Shown in pieces: positions 19,393-29,295 of a DNA stretch of 64,000 bases. A model generated the notes under the pieces. It saw only the letters and a list, made by a program, of their open reading frames with translations, did not search any database and had not been told where the DNA came from. The DNA is from Rhodopirellula baltica SH 1 (GTDB lineage Bacteria; Planctomycetota; Planctomycetia; Pirellulales; Pirellulaceae), in the NCBI RefSeq assembly GCF_000196115.1, contig NC_005027.1, positions 3,410,001 through 3,474,000 on the forward strand. Direction: 5' to 3'. A program made the position numbers and the translations under genes. Every line of letters begins with the position of its first letter. Positions within the stretch are counted from its first letter, which is position 1.

Positions 19393-20289
19393 AACTTCCA
19401 GCCCACCGGATGCTTCAAACAAGTCCAACGCTTGCACCGTTTCTGCCACATCGTGCACTCGAATGACATGGGCACCCGCCGCTGCTACCGCCATTGAAAC
19501 GGCCAACGTGCCGGCCATTGGGTTGTAATCGTCTTTCGTACAGCGCTCGTTTCGATCCAGGACTTTGCGAATAAATCCCTTTCGAGAATGGCCGATCAAA
19601 ATGGGCGATCCAAGTGAAGCAAAACGACTGGTCGCTCGCAGCAAGGTCAAATTGTGGTCGTGTGTCTTCCCAAAACCGATGCCCGGATCGAGGCAGATTC
19701 GCTCTGGCTCAATTCCAAGGTCTAAACACGCCTGCCGTCTAGCCAACAAGTACCGCTCGATTTCTTCAACGACGTCGCCGTAGCTGGGATCATCCTGCAT
19801 CGTCTGCGGATTGCCTTGCATGTGCATGACGCAGACTCCAGCGAGTGACTCGACAACAACCGCTGGCATTTCTGGATCGCCCTCCAAGCCACTCACATCA
19901 TTGACGATCTCCGCACCCGCCTGGATGGCAGCATTCGCGACGGTTGCTTTACTGGTGTCGACGCTAATCGGAATGGCCAAGCGATCGGCCAACCGTTCGA
20001 TTACCGGAACCACTCGTTCGATCTCAATATCGGCATCCACCGGATCGCTATATGGCCGCGTACTTTCACCGCCGATGTCGATCAAGTCGGCTCCATTGGC
20101 CTGCATCTTCAACGCAGCATCGACTGCCAACTCCAACGTCTGCGAGCTGGTCAACTGCTGACCGGGAGCGACAAACCGACCTCCATCCGAGAAGCTATCC
20201 GGGGTGACGTTTAGAATCCCCATCACTAGCGGACGTCGGCCGATTTCTAAAGCACGCCGAGATGTCCGCCAAACAGCACGCTGCATCAT
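19369..20289 (-). CDS. folP: Dihydropteroate synthase
   Basis: 306 residues with the full set of DHPS motifs: MGILNVTPDSFSDGG, LIDIGGESTRP, ICLDPGIGFGK, IGHSRKGF and VIRVHDVAET. It condenses p-aminobenzoate with the pterin pyrophosphate in folate synthesis. The ATG overlaps the stop of the upstream radical SAM gene (ATGA), so the two are co-translated. The 3' end overlaps the convergent recQ-like gene by 24 bp. Confidence 0.96.
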   Translation of the reverse strand: MMQRAVWRTSRRALEIGRRPLVMGILNVTPDSFSDGGRFVAPGQQLTSSQTLELAVDAALKMQANGADLIDIGGESTRPYSDPVDADIEIERVVPVIERLADRLAIPISVDTSKATVANAAIQAGAEIVNDVSGLEGDPEMPAVVVESLAGVCVMHMQGNPQTMQDDPSYGDVVEEIERYLLARRQACLDLGIEPERICLDPGIGFGKTHDHNLTLLRATSRFASLGSPILIGHSRKGFIRKVLDRNERCTKDDYNPMAGTLAVSMAVAAAGAHVIRVHDVAETVQALDLFEASGGLEVSFNDRTI

Positions 20290-21632
20290 GTGTAGCGAAC
20301 GTTCTGATGTTCAGGTTCGAAGAACGCAGGAAGCATCGAATCCACTCGCAATAATCCTTCGCGAGTCAATTTCACTTCATCGGCATGGATCTCCGCCAAC
20401 CCTTCTTCCACATATCCATCCCAGACCGGTTTCCAATTCTCAACGATATCAACGTCAAACTTCGATTGGAAATATTCACGCTCGAGGAACCCACGCTTTA
20501 GCAACAAGATCATTTCGCGGATCAATGCTTGGTGTTCGGTCGGCACAAACCCGCGTCCCAGTGGCAGCTCTCCACCTTCGATCGCACCGAGATACTGCTC
20601 CATGTGCGGCAAGTTCTGGTAATGAGCACCTGCGGCGTGCCCAAAACTCGCGATGCCAGTCGCTAACAAATCGGCACCTCGCCACAAGTTGTCGCGGTAC
20701 GAAAAGTTAACTTTGCCCGTGTCTTTGACCAATGTATAGGCACTGCTGACTTTGTAGCCCGCCGATGTCATTTCGTCGAAGGCATAGCTGACCCAATCCC
20801 GTTTGGTTTGCCAATCCGCGACAGGACTTTGAATCTTGTTCCCTAAGATATCCGCGCTATAAACGGTATTGAACGGCAATTCCATTTGGTAGATCGTCAC
20901 ACTCTCGGGTGACATATCGATTGTTCGTCGAATGTTATCTTTCCAATTCTCCCACGTCTCTCCGACCATCCCCGAGATCAAATCGATGTTGACGTTGGGA
21001 AACTGAGCCGCTTCAATCCATTCCCACGCCGAGAAAACTTGTTTGGAAAGGTGTGCTCGCCCGTTCTCTTCCAGCAACTTATCAGAAAAGTTCTCGATCC
21101 CGAGACTCAATCGGGTCACACCCAACTGCTCTCGCAGCGTTTTGACCTTGGTCTCACTCAGTGTGCCTGGTTCACACTCGAACGTGACCTCCTCGGCACC
21201 GTCCCAAGTGATGTGTTCTCGCAATCGATCGGCCAGCTTCGTCAATTGCTTCGGTGACAGAAAACTGGGTGTGCCTCCGCCAAAATAGACAAAGCGGAAC
21301 GGCCGATCACCCATCACTGGCAACTGGCTGACCATCGAAATCTCGTTGCACAACGCATCGACATAGCGTTGGACTTCTTGTGCTTTGACGTCAGTGAAAA
21401 CCTTGAAATAGCAAAACTTGCAGCGTTTCCGGCAGAACGGAATGTGCAAATACAAACCCAGTGGATTTTCACTGGTCGGCGCCGAAGCCATCCGCTGCTT
21501 CACCTCGTCGAGCGAATCCGCCTTCCACTGACTGTAGGGCGGATAATTGCTGATGAAGTAACTACCGACTTCAGTCTTGCTGCCTTCGGGCTGTTTTTCG
21601 CGAGACTCGTCCTGGGTCGATGCAGTCGTCAT
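20286..21632 (-). CDS. Radical SAM protein of the HemN/HemW (coproporphyrinogen III oxidase-like) family
   Basis: 448 residues from the ATG at 21632; a TTG at 21686 would add 18. The cluster-binding motif is CRKRCKFC (CxxxCxxC), preceded by LYLHIPF, and FVYFGGGTPSFL and LSLGIENFS follow, all typical of HemN-like proteins. The C-terminal HemN domain is recognisable (REMILLLKRGFL). It is about 70 residues longer than the heme chaperone HemW, with an extra N-terminal region containing YPPYSQW. The assignment to oxidase, heme transfer or another reaction is open. It is translationally coupled to folP. Confidence 0.85.
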   Translation of the reverse strand: MTTASTQDESREKQPEGSKTEVGSYFISNYPPYSQWKADSLDEVKQRMASAPTSENPLGLYLHIPFCRKRCKFCYFKVFTDVKAQEVQRYVDALCNEISMVSQLPVMGDRPFRFVYFGGGTPSFLSPKQLTKLADRLREHITWDGAEEVTFECEPGTLSETKVKTLREQLGVTRLSLGIENFSDKLLEENGRAHLSKQVFSAWEWIEAAQFPNVNIDLISGMVGETWENWKDNIRRTIDMSPESVTIYQMELPFNTVYSADILGNKIQSPVADWQTKRDWVSYAFDEMTSAGYKVSSAYTLVKDTGKVNFSYRDNLWRGADLLATGIASFGHAAGAHYQNLPHMEQYLGAIEGGELPLGRGFVPTEHQALIREMILLLKRGFLEREYFQSKFDVDIVENWKPVWDGYVEEGLAEIHADEVKLTREGLLRVDSMLPAFFEPEHQNVRYT

Positions 21633-21740
21633 AGGTTTCCCGTTTGCGTGCGAATGGTCTACTTCAGAATAGTCGATTGGCTGCAAACACCGAACCGGTG
21701 AGCTTCGAATCGAGTTCAGAAACGCATTTCTTAAAAATGT

Positions 21741-23033
21741 TTACTTCGGCCCAAAACTTCGAACCACACCTTCGTCATCCGCGATGACCAAGCGTTCCCC
21801 TACGATGGCGGGTTCGCCAATGAAGGCACCACGAATCTCGAAATTCCATTTTTCATCCCCATTCTCGATCGACAAACGAAGAAGGCGACCGTCGGTGGAA
21901 GCGACCCATACATCGTCGCCGGCAATTACGGGAGAGGCGTCAGCACGTCGCTTCAGTGTCACTCTCCAGCGCAGTTTGCCTGATGAACGCTCAATTGCAT
22001 CGACCGTTTTGTTTCGGCTCGTAACGATCACCACATCATCATTCACGGCAACACTGCCGCGATACTCTTGCGCTCGATCGGGATCGCTGTACTCCCACGT
22101 CGGCATGACGTCATCCTCGGAATCATTCTGCGGCGTGAACGCATACAAAACTCCATCCATGATCGGAACAAACAATTTGCCATCGCGAATCGCGGGCGTA
22201 CTTCCAGTTGGTCCCCCCAGCGGAATCGCCGCCCGTGAAGCCTTTCCGGTGGTCAAATCCACCACGTGCAGGCCGCCGTCGCAACCGCCTAGATAGGTCT
22301 TTCCGTCGCCGACCGAGGCACCACACCGAATTTGATCGCCGGTTTCGTATTTCCAGATCAGCTCTCCGGACTTCATCGCGAAGCAATACAAGCTGCCGTC
22401 CTGGCTAGTGACCAAAGCTCTCGGTTGCAGTTCGATTTCGCCGGATGCTCCAAGATGCCGCAGCACATAGAACGATGGCGAAGCACTGATCTCGCCGTCG
22501 GTCAGACCTTTCCAAAGCTGCTCCCCAGAAGCTGGATCCCAAGCTACGACATTCCCTTCAACATCTCCTGAAACCAACACAGTGGTCTGAGTCGCCGACC
22601 AAGCATCGATCTGTTCCGCCGTCATCGGAGAGGTGTCTTCGGGCAGATCACCGGCATCCAAAACATTCACTGCACCAATCGTTTGGCTGATGTTTTGCGG
22701 AACATACAACGAAGGTGAAGCAACGAACCCTGTGTCCAGTTCATGGCGCCAAAGCGACTCTCCCGTTGCGAGCTTGAGAGCTTCGATTCCACCCATCACA
22801 TCAACGACGAAAACATGTTTGCCGTCGCTGACTGGTGCTGACTCGATTGCTTCGGCGGTTTTCGTTTCCCATTGTAGAACCAATCCGTCGGCAAGCCCCT
22901 TCGGGCTAGCCCCCGTTGCGGCAAAATCGCCTCTCGATGTGGGCCAAATCTGAGAGCTGAGATCCTCTGCGGTCACCGATGGCAAAACAAATCCGCCCCA
23001 CAGCAAGGCAAAGCAGCAACCGAAGCGAAGCAT
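21741..23033 (-). CDS. PQQ-like beta-propeller repeat protein, exported
   Basis: 430 residues. A signal peptide (MLRFGCCFALLWGG...VTA) follows the ATG at 23033, which has AAAGG about 10 nt upstream; a longer frame would hide it. The rest is a run of ~40-50-residue blades containing patterns such as LKLATGESLWRHEL, FAMKSGELIWKYETG and RSSGKLRWRVTL, the PQQ/BamB-type propeller. Planctomycetes have many such proteins; none of the PQQ enzyme catalytic residues is evident, so it is probably a binding or scaffold protein outside the inner membrane. Confidence 0.85.
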   Translation of the reverse strand: MLRFGCCFALLWGGFVLPSVTAEDLSSQIWPTSRGDFAATGASPKGLADGLVLQWETKTAEAIESAPVSDGKHVFVVDVMGGIEALKLATGESLWRHELDTGFVASPSLYVPQNISQTIGAVNVLDAGDLPEDTSPMTAEQIDAWSATQTTVLVSGDVEGNVVAWDPASGEQLWKGLTDGEISASPSFYVLRHLGASGEIELQPRALVTSQDGSLYCFAMKSGELIWKYETGDQIRCGASVGDGKTYLGGCDGGLHVVDLTTGKASRAAIPLGGPTGSTPAIRDGKLFVPIMDGVLYAFTPQNDSEDDVMPTWEYSDPDRAQEYRGSVAVNDDVVIVTSRNKTVDAIERSSGKLRWRVTLKRRADASPVIAGDDVWVASTDGRLLRLSIENGDEKWNFEIRGAFIGEPAIVGERLVIADDEGVVRSFGPK

Positions 23034-23181
23034 GGCGGGAACCTTTCTAGCCGACGAGATGTCTTGGAAGCGTTGAAACGTGTCATTGCGGCGGTAAAAC
23101 ATGGTCAATTCAGCACAATTTGTGACGTTGAGATCGGCCTCCCGTACTGCCCTTCGGAACGCTGCCGACTATTATAACCTC

Positions 23182-23199
23182 GTGGCGAAGTCTCGCCGC
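23182..23199 (+). promoter_or_regulatory. Leader hairpin upstream of aroDE
   Basis: GTGGCGA and TCGCCGC pair over seven positions (one G-T) around an AGTC loop, 32 bp before the ATG of the fused aroDE gene. A TATTATAA element lies just before it (23170-23177) and could serve either divergent gene as a -10 region. The hairpin would fall in or near the mRNA leader; function is unproven. Confidence 0.3.
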
Positions 23200-23230
23200 A
23201 TCCATCCTCTATCCCGACCACCGAACATTT

Positions 23231-24721
23231 ATGATTTGTGTCAGTCTCGGCCGCGCCCGCCACAAACGCATGATCGCCGAGCACCAGTTTTTGGTCGAAC
23301 AAGGTGCTCAGCTCGTAGAACTGCGTCTCGATTACATTTCTCGCGCCGTCGACCTGAAACGATTACTCAATGACCGTCCGGGTCCCGTGGTCGCCACGGT
23401 TCGCAGGAAAGAAGACGGCGGTCGGTGGGAAAGATCCGAACAAGATCGCTTGATGCTCCTGCGGAGTGTTATCGCTGCGGGTGCCGAGTACGTCGACATC
23501 GAAGCCGACGTCGCGGCACAGATTCCGCGTTACGGCAACACCAAACGAATCATCAGCTACCACGACTTCAGTGGCACTCCGGAGAATTTGGACGAACTGC
23601 ACGAGGCCATGGCGGCGGAAGACGCAGACATCGTCAAAATCGCTTGCATGGCGAATTCATTCTCGGACAACATCCGAATGATCAACCTCTGCAAGAACGC
23701 GAAAATTCCGACGATCGGGATCTGCATGGGCGAGATCGGCATGCTAACGCGAATCCTGGCCAACCGTGTCGGATCGCCGTTCACCTACGCAACGTTCAGC
23801 TCTGACAAAAAGCTTGCACCTGGCCAGCTCAACTGGAAAGAGATGAACAGCGTTTATCATTACGAGACCATCAAGGAAGACACCGCTTTATTCGGCGTGA
23901 TCGCGGATCCGGTCGCTCATAGCCACAGCCCGTTGATCCACAACGCTGCTTTCGTCGACGCGGGACTGAACGCACGATACCTTCCGCTGCGTGTGCCGAA
24001 AGATGACCTGCCATCCTTCATGCGGACTTGCAAGGAACTGGGGATTCAAGGAATCAGTATCACGATTCCCCACAAGGAGTCGGCACTTCAATACTGCACA
24101 CAGGCGGAATCCAGTTGCACCGGTATCGGCGCGATCAACACGATGATCTTCAACGGCGATGATCGCCTCGGCTACAACACCGACTATCGCGCCGCAATGG
24201 ATTGCATCGAAGAATCTTTCAAGATCGAACGGGGAACCGAGAATTCGCTGCAAGGAAAAACAGCTCTGGTCCTCGGTGCCGGCGGCGTCTCACGTGCCAT
24301 CGCGTGGGGACTACGTCAACGCAAATGCGACGTCACCATCAGTTCGCGAACACGTGAACGAGCCGAGATGTTGGCTGCTGACATCGGTTGTCGTGTGATC
24401 GACTGGGAAGAACGGCACGAGGCAAAGGTCCAGCTTTTGATCAATGGAACGCCCATTGGGATGCACCCCGACGTCGACAACACTCCCTTCAATCAGTCGG
24501 CCCTCAACCAGTTCATGGTTGTATTCGACACAGTCTACAACCCTGAAAACACTCTTCTGATCAAACAAGCGACGCAGAAACAATCTCGTGTGATCACGGG
24601 AGTCGACATGTTTGTTCGACAAGCCGCGTACCAGTTCAAGCTATTCACCGGGCAAGAGGCGTCGATCGAGTTGATGCGAAAGAAAATCAAAGAGGCAACC
24701 AACCCAGTTCGTTTGAACTAA
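23231..24721 (+). CDS. aroDE: Bifunctional 3-dehydroquinate dehydratase (type I)/shikimate dehydrogenase
   Basis: 496 residues. Residues 1-~215 are type I dehydroquinase: VELRLDYIS, the catalytic histidine in IISYHDFSGTP and the Schiff-base lysine in DIVKIACMANS. Residues ~220-496 are shikimate dehydrogenase: GVIADPVAHSHSPLIHN, the catalytic lysine in ITIPHKE, the NADP motif VLGAGGVSRAIAWGL and NGTPIGMHP. Together they perform steps 3 and 4 of the shikimate pathway. The same fusion is known from plants and some bacteria. The start is a clean ATG. Confidence 0.95.
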   Translation: MICVSLGRARHKRMIAEHQFLVEQGAQLVELRLDYISRAVDLKRLLNDRPGPVVATVRRKEDGGRWERSEQDRLMLLRSVIAAGAEYVDIEADVAAQIPRYGNTKRIISYHDFSGTPENLDELHEAMAAEDADIVKIACMANSFSDNIRMINLCKNAKIPTIGICMGEIGMLTRILANRVGSPFTYATFSSDKKLAPGQLNWKEMNSVYHYETIKEDTALFGVIADPVAHSHSPLIHNAAFVDAGLNARYLPLRVPKDDLPSFMRTCKELGIQGISITIPHKESALQYCTQAESSCTGIGAINTMIFNGDDRLGYNTDYRAAMDCIEESFKIERGTENSLQGKTALVLGAGGVSRAIAWGLRQRKCDVTISSRTRERAEMLAADIGCRVIDWEERHEAKVQLLINGTPIGMHPDVDNTPFNQSALNQFMVVFDTVYNPENTLLIKQATQKQSRVITGVDMFVRQAAYQFKLFTGQEASIELMRKKIKEATNPVRLN

Positions 24722-24764
24722 GACGGAAACGACTTCGCCAGAATGCTCTACTGAGCTTCCACCC

Positions 24765-25940
24765 TCAAATCGAAAGCATTCGGTTCCGGGCCACGACGGG
24801 CCACTTTTCAATCGCCCGATGATCACGCACGCATTCCGCGTGTTGATGCAACGCGACCGTCGGACAAATGTGAACGGGAACCCCATACAACACGTCGCCG
24901 CAACGAAGTTGGCAGGGTTGCTTGGTTCGCAGAACCATGTGTTCTTCGTTGTGCCCAACAACCTCGTGATCGGCGTCGAAGTTCAGCCAACTCACACGAG
25001 GCAACGGCATTTCTGACGCAATCGCCTTGTGTCCAAGATCTAGACAAACATCAAACTCGGTCGGCCGACTGATCACGCGAGTCAAAACTGCCGCGGCGGC
25101 TTCGAACGGCATGGAGGGCGAAAAAGTAGGCTGACCTGCGTCCCACAAAACGGTTGTCCCCGCACCTGTTTCAACCTTCACTTGCCGAGCTTGTGCGTTG
25201 GCCTGCCAAAAAGCGGAGGTGGGCGTTCCACCAGCAACCAGATTCAATTGCCCGCCACTCGCACGCTGGATGTCCTCAAACCAAATCCAGAATGGTTTCA
25301 CGGCTTCGTCAAATTGACGCCTCAATTTTTCCGAGTCGGTATCGTGCAGGTGACCATCGTAAACATGAATCCCAGCCAACCGAACATGATCGCTGGTTTG
25401 AATCGAGCGAACCAATTCGGTTGCGGAATCGTTTGGTGCGATCCCCGTCCGATGCATCCCGACATCAATGTCAATCCAAACACTTCCTTGAAGACCTGCT
25501 AATTCAAACGCAGCTTCCAAGCTCGCCAAAACGGATAGATCGTCAACGAGACAGGAAAACAAACATCCTGGATACCGCTGAATCAACTTGATGAACCGTC
25601 CGATGTTTGGCCCAACCGGCTGAACCGCCAAAAGGACATCCACCGCACCAGCCGCCGCGGTCATCTCGGCCTCCGCGATCGTCGCGGATTTAAAACGAGT
25701 GATTCCGGACGCGACGCTTAACTCAACAATGGCAGGCATCTTGTGAGTTTTGACGTGAGGCCTCAGCTTGTCAGCTCCGCCCGCCATCTCGATCATGCGG
25801 TCCAAATTGGCTTGGACTCGGTCGGCGTAAACCAATAACCCAGGTGAATAAACCTGGTCAACATTGCTCACTTCGTACCAGGGACTCGATACGGTTGAGG
25901 TTGAAGTGCGAATTCGATCAATCCAATGTTTCGAGTTCAA
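24765..25940 (-). CDS. DSD1/D-threonine aldolase-like PLP enzyme (alanine racemase fold)
   Basis: 391 residues. The N-terminal alanine-racemase-type barrel has the PLP lysine in RPHVKTHK, then VWIDIDVGMHRTG. The C-terminal part has VPVHICPTVALHQHAEC, the His-x-Cys metal-binding site typical of D-threonine aldolase and D-serine dehydratase 1. The reaction is probably cleavage or dehydration of a D-hydroxy amino acid; the exact substrate is open. The best start is a TTG at 25940, which overlaps the htrA stop by 23 bp; no ATG lies near. Confidence 0.82.
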   Translation of the reverse strand: MNSKHWIDRIRTSTSTVSSPWYEVSNVDQVYSPGLLVYADRVQANLDRMIEMAGGADKLRPHVKTHKMPAIVELSVASGITRFKSATIAEAEMTAAAGAVDVLLAVQPVGPNIGRFIKLIQRYPGCLFSCLVDDLSVLASLEAAFELAGLQGSVWIDIDVGMHRTGIAPNDSATELVRSIQTSDHVRLAGIHVYDGHLHDTDSEKLRRQFDEAVKPFWIWFEDIQRASGGQLNLVAGGTPTSAFWQANAQARQVKVETGAGTTVLWDAGQPTFSPSMPFEAAAAVLTRVISRPTEFDVCLDLGHKAIASEMPLPRVSWLNFDADHEVVGHNEEHMVLRTKQPCQLRCGDVLYGVPVHICPTVALHQHAECVRDHRAIEKWPVVARNRMLSI

Positions 25941-27096
25941 CGGGCAGGACCAACTCGGTCCCCTGACGAATCACGGTCAAGTCGACAACGTCACCGCTTT
26001 CGTAGTTCTCAAAAATCAGCGTCAGGTCCGCTGTTGATGCGACAGGCATCTCGTCGACCGCGACAATGATATCACCAAGAACAATGTCTCCGAAGCGAGT
26101 CCGACGGGTCGGTCGCAATCCCGCTCGCTCAGCGTTCCCGCGTTCGGGCATATCCAGAATCAAGACCCCAGGCGGAAGCTTGAATCGCTTGCTCATCGAA
26201 TCGCTCGCAACTGTGATCGCGATTCCGGGACGAATGATACGACCATGTTCGATCAGTTCAGGAACAACCCACCGAACCGTATCGACGGGGATGGCGAAAC
26301 CTATTCCCGCGTAGGCGCCCGATGGGCTGTAGATTGCCGTGTTCACGCCGATCAGTTGTCCCGACCGATCCAACAGAGGCCCGCCGCTGTTGCCGGGATT
26401 GATCGCAGCATCGGTCTGGATCACATCTTTGATAGGCACACCAGAATCTGATTTGATTTCGCGACCGAGCGCGCTGATGACACCGGTCGTAAGTGTTTGA
26501 TCGAGACCGAATGGATTGCCGATGGCAAGTGCGGTCCGGCCAACTTCTAAATCCGCCGACACACCTCGTGGAATCGGACGCAAACGCTCTGGCGGTGCAT
26601 CGATCAGAAGAACTGCCAAGTCTTTGTCAGGGGCAACACCGACGAGCTTCGCAGGAAAGCTGGTTTGATCATCAAACGCAACCATCGCAACATCGGCATT
26701 TTGAATGACGTGGTTGTTAGTCACGATGTGCCCGGCTTTGTCCCAAACAAACCCGGTCCCGCTGCCTTGCGGAATCTCCTGCACGTTCATGCTGAAATAG
26801 TCACGTGCCACCTTGGACGTCGTGATGTGAACGACAGAAGGAGACGTGACGCGAAACAATTCGATCGTTCGCGACTCTGACTCAGCTAAGTTGCCCGCAG
26901 TGGGAGTATGTACCGGAACCTTCGGTGCAGCTTCGTCACTTGCCTCCGAAGCAACCATCGACCGCTGAGTTTCGATCGCAGGCGGCGCCGACCGCACGGG
27001 GCCCGGACGCCAGAACAAAAGGCCAGCCACCGTGAGCATCAAGCTCAGATTCATGACTGCCAAGACAACGATGGTGGATCGTTTCGAGGCCGACAT
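25918..27096 (-). CDS. HtrA/DegP-like membrane-anchored serine protease with PDZ domain
   Basis: 392 residues. A single N-terminal membrane segment (STIVVLAVMNLSLMLTVAG) is followed by the trypsin-like domain: His in VTNNHVIQNA, Asp in KDLAVLLID, and Ser in INPGNSGGPLLD. One C-terminal PDZ domain follows (GVLILDMPERGNAERAGLRP to the end). It should act in the periplasm on misfolded proteins or in regulated proteolysis, like DegS. Its ATG overlaps the rpoN stop as TGATG. Confidence 0.92.
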   Translation of the reverse strand: MSASKRSTIVVLAVMNLSLMLTVAGLLFWRPGPVRSAPPAIETQRSMVASEASDEAAPKVPVHTPTAGNLAESESRTIELFRVTSPSVVHITTSKVARDYFSMNVQEIPQGSGTGFVWDKAGHIVTNNHVIQNADVAMVAFDDQTSFPAKLVGVAPDKDLAVLLIDAPPERLRPIPRGVSADLEVGRTALAIGNPFGLDQTLTTGVISALGREIKSDSGVPIKDVIQTDAAINPGNSGGPLLDRSGQLIGVNTAIYSPSGAYAGIGFAIPVDTVRWVVPELIEHGRIIRPGIAITVASDSMSKRFKLPPGVLILDMPERGNAERAGLRPTRRTRFGDIVLGDIIVAVDEMPVASTADLTLIFENYESGDVVDLTVIRQGTELVLPVELETLD

Positions 27097-28592
27097 CACG
27101 ACGCGGTGAGACTCCAATCGCGACGTTGACGACTGCTAGGAATCCCCATCTTCTTTCGGTATTTGGTGACGGTTCGGCGGGCGACGGTCATACCAGCTTT
27201 CTTCAACTCATCGACGAGATTTTCATCGCTGTAAGGCTTGCTCTTGTCTTCCTTGTCGATCAGCTCTTGGAGTTTCAAGCGGATCGTGTCCCAAGCTACA
27301 TCGTCGCCGTCTTCGGTCTGGGTCCCACCAACGAAAAACCGACGTAGCGGAAGAATTCCGCGGGGAGTTTGAATCCATTTGTCGTCCACCGCGCGACTCA
27401 CCGTTGTCACGTGGACACCGACCTTGTCCGCGATTTGCTGCATCTTGAGAGGCTCAATCGCTTCTGGACCTTCATCCAAGAACCGTTTTTGATGCTCGAC
27501 AATGGCTTCGGATACCCGAGTCAAAGTACTGCGACGTTGTTCGATCGAATCAATCAGCCACTGTGCGCCGTTGATCTTTTGTTTGATGAATTCCCGCTCC
27601 GCATCAGAGCAATCCGAAGCTTGCAATCGACGGCGGTAGTATTCGCTGATGAACAAGGTCGGCACTCGATCATCGTCCAGGCGAACTCGATACTCGCCCG
27701 ATTCATCTTGCTCCAAAATGATGTCCGGCGTCACGTTCGGAACATAGGTCTCCAAGAACGCTGCGCCTGGCTTCGGATTCAAGAGATGCAGTTCTTCGCG
27801 AAGCTCTTGAATCAACTCGATTGAGAAACCGGTTTTCTTGCTGATTTGCGGGAGTCGGTTCTCCGCCAAATCATTGAGATGCGATCGAATCAATGTCGAC
27901 AGTTCATCGAAGTGCGCGACCGAGGGATCCAATTGCGAGATCAAGCATTCGCTCAAATCGCGAGCTGCGATTCCGCTTGGTTCCAATGATTGAACCACTG
28001 CCAATGCTTCTTCGGCTTTTTCAAAGTCTTCCTTCGAATGGCCAGATGGCAAAAGATCAGCCAACGGCATCCGCAGATACCCGCCATCGGAAGCATTCAG
28101 CGTACTGATGATGCGTTCGGCAATTTGCTCCACCTCGTCATCGATGTCCATCTCCGCGAGCTGATGCAGCAAATAGTCGTTCAGCGATTCGGGCCGCGAC
28201 TGAGCGTTGGCCATCATGTCGTGGCGACGGTCAGCGTCTTCTGACATGCGGTTCGCACTTTGACGAAATGAATCATCAAACGTGCTCGGCAAATCCGAGT
28301 CCATGTTCAGCAAACGCTCGAAGTCATCCTTGTTGTCGTGATCGTTGTCGACAACAAGTTCTTTTTCGCTTTCGCTGCGAGTGTCCTTGTCAGGGATCTC
28401 GTCATCGCCATCGTCCGGGTTCAATGGATCCCCGGTCTGTTGCTCCAGCAAAGGATTCTCGTTCATCTCCTGCTCGATGCGTTCCTGCAATGCCAACGTG
28501 GGCATCTGCAGGATTTCCATCGACTGGATCATCCGTGGAGCGAGTTTCTGTACTTGGCTTTGCCGGGCCTGAAGCCCCACTGACATCCGCAT
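27096..28592 (-). CDS. rpoN: RNA polymerase sigma-54 factor
   Basis: 498 residues. Region I is Gln/Leu-rich (KLAPRMIQSMEILQMPTLAL), followed by an acidic region II and the core-binding and DNA-binding regions. The RpoN box ARRTVTKYRKKMGIPSS is at the C-terminus. I chose ATG 28592; another ATG follows two codons later, and longer frames add unrelated residues. Sigma-54 needs AAA+ enhancer-binding proteins, none of which is in the window. The gene lies 103 bp after recR on the same strand. Confidence 0.95.
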   Translation of the reverse strand: MRMSVGLQARQSQVQKLAPRMIQSMEILQMPTLALQERIEQEMNENPLLEQQTGDPLNPDDGDDEIPDKDTRSESEKELVVDNDHDNKDDFERLLNMDSDLPSTFDDSFRQSANRMSEDADRRHDMMANAQSRPESLNDYLLHQLAEMDIDDEVEQIAERIISTLNASDGGYLRMPLADLLPSGHSKEDFEKAEEALAVVQSLEPSGIAARDLSECLISQLDPSVAHFDELSTLIRSHLNDLAENRLPQISKKTGFSIELIQELREELHLLNPKPGAAFLETYVPNVTPDIILEQDESGEYRVRLDDDRVPTLFISEYYRRRLQASDCSDAEREFIKQKINGAQWLIDSIEQRRSTLTRVSEAIVEHQKRFLDEGPEAIEPLKMQQIADKVGVHVTTVSRAVDDKWIQTPRGILPLRRFFVGGTQTEDGDDVAWDTIRLKLQELIDKEDKSKPYSDENLVDELKKAGMTVARRTVTKYRKKMGIPSSRQRRDWSLTAS

Positions 28593-28694
28593 GAGAGTCT
28601 TTTCTGAAATGCGTGACGTGAATCGAAGGGAAGGTCGCCACCTCAGCGAGAACCGAGTGAGCGAATTCGGTGCCAATTCATCACTGGCCTGAGG

Positions 28695-28700
28695 ATTATA
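28695..28700 (-). promoter_or_regulatory. Candidate -10 element for rpoN
   Basis: A perfect TATAAT reads on the minus strand, overlapping the recR stop and 103 bp before the rpoN start. A TTGACG lies upstream, but only 13 nt away (28714-28719), shorter than the usual 16-18, so the pair is a weak sigma-70 promoter candidate. Confidence 0.3.
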
Positions 28701-29295
28701 ACCGCTGCCTACCCGTCAACGCATCGGCAATTATTTCACGATTGGCATATTCCAGGACACTGCCCGACGTGATGCCACGAGCCAATCGTGTGATTTCCAC
28801 CGGAAATTCCTGCATTAAGTTCGATAAATACAGAGAAGTCCCATCGCCTTCGACCGTTGGATTGGTCGCCATGATGATCTCAGAAAAATTTCCGGTTCGC
28901 ACCCGTTCCACCAGTGAATCGATGGTCAGTTGGTCGGGTGTAATCCCGTCGAGGGGTGCAATTCGACCGAGCAAGACGTGGTACAGACCGGAATAGACCC
29001 CGGACGCATCGAGGCTGAGCAGATCGCGGGGCTGTTCGACGACACACAACCGGGTCGCGTCGCGTTTGGGATCGGAGCAAATCCTGCACAACTCCGTCTC
29101 GGACAAGTTGTAGCAAACCGAACAATATCGAACGTCGGTGCGAACCCGGCGAATGGCCGATGCCAACGCCAATGCCTCATCCTCATGGACTCGCAACAAG
29201 TGAAACGCCAACCGCTCAGCGCTTTTGCGACCGATCCCGGGAAGCTTGCTGAGTTGATCGACTAGATCAGAGACCGCACCGGCATGTCCGCTCAT
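28696..29295 (-). CDS. recR: Recombination mediator protein RecR
   Basis: 199 residues, the standard length. A helix-hairpin-helix (LSKLPGIGRKSAERLAFHLL) is followed by the four-cysteine zinc finger (CSVCYNLSETELCRIC) and a Toprim domain (VVEQPRDLLSLDAS...ATNPTVEGDGTS). RecR works with RecO/RecF to load RecA on gapped DNA. Its ATG overlaps the stop of ybaB (ATGA). Confidence 0.96.
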   Translation of the reverse strand: MSGHAGAVSDLVDQLSKLPGIGRKSAERLAFHLLRVHEDEALALASAIRRVRTDVRYCSVCYNLSETELCRICSDPKRDATRLCVVEQPRDLLSLDASGVYSGLYHVLLGRIAPLDGITPDQLTIDSLVERVRTGNFSEIIMATNPTVEGDGTSLYLSNLMQEFPVEITRLARGITSGSVLEYANREIIADALTGRQRL

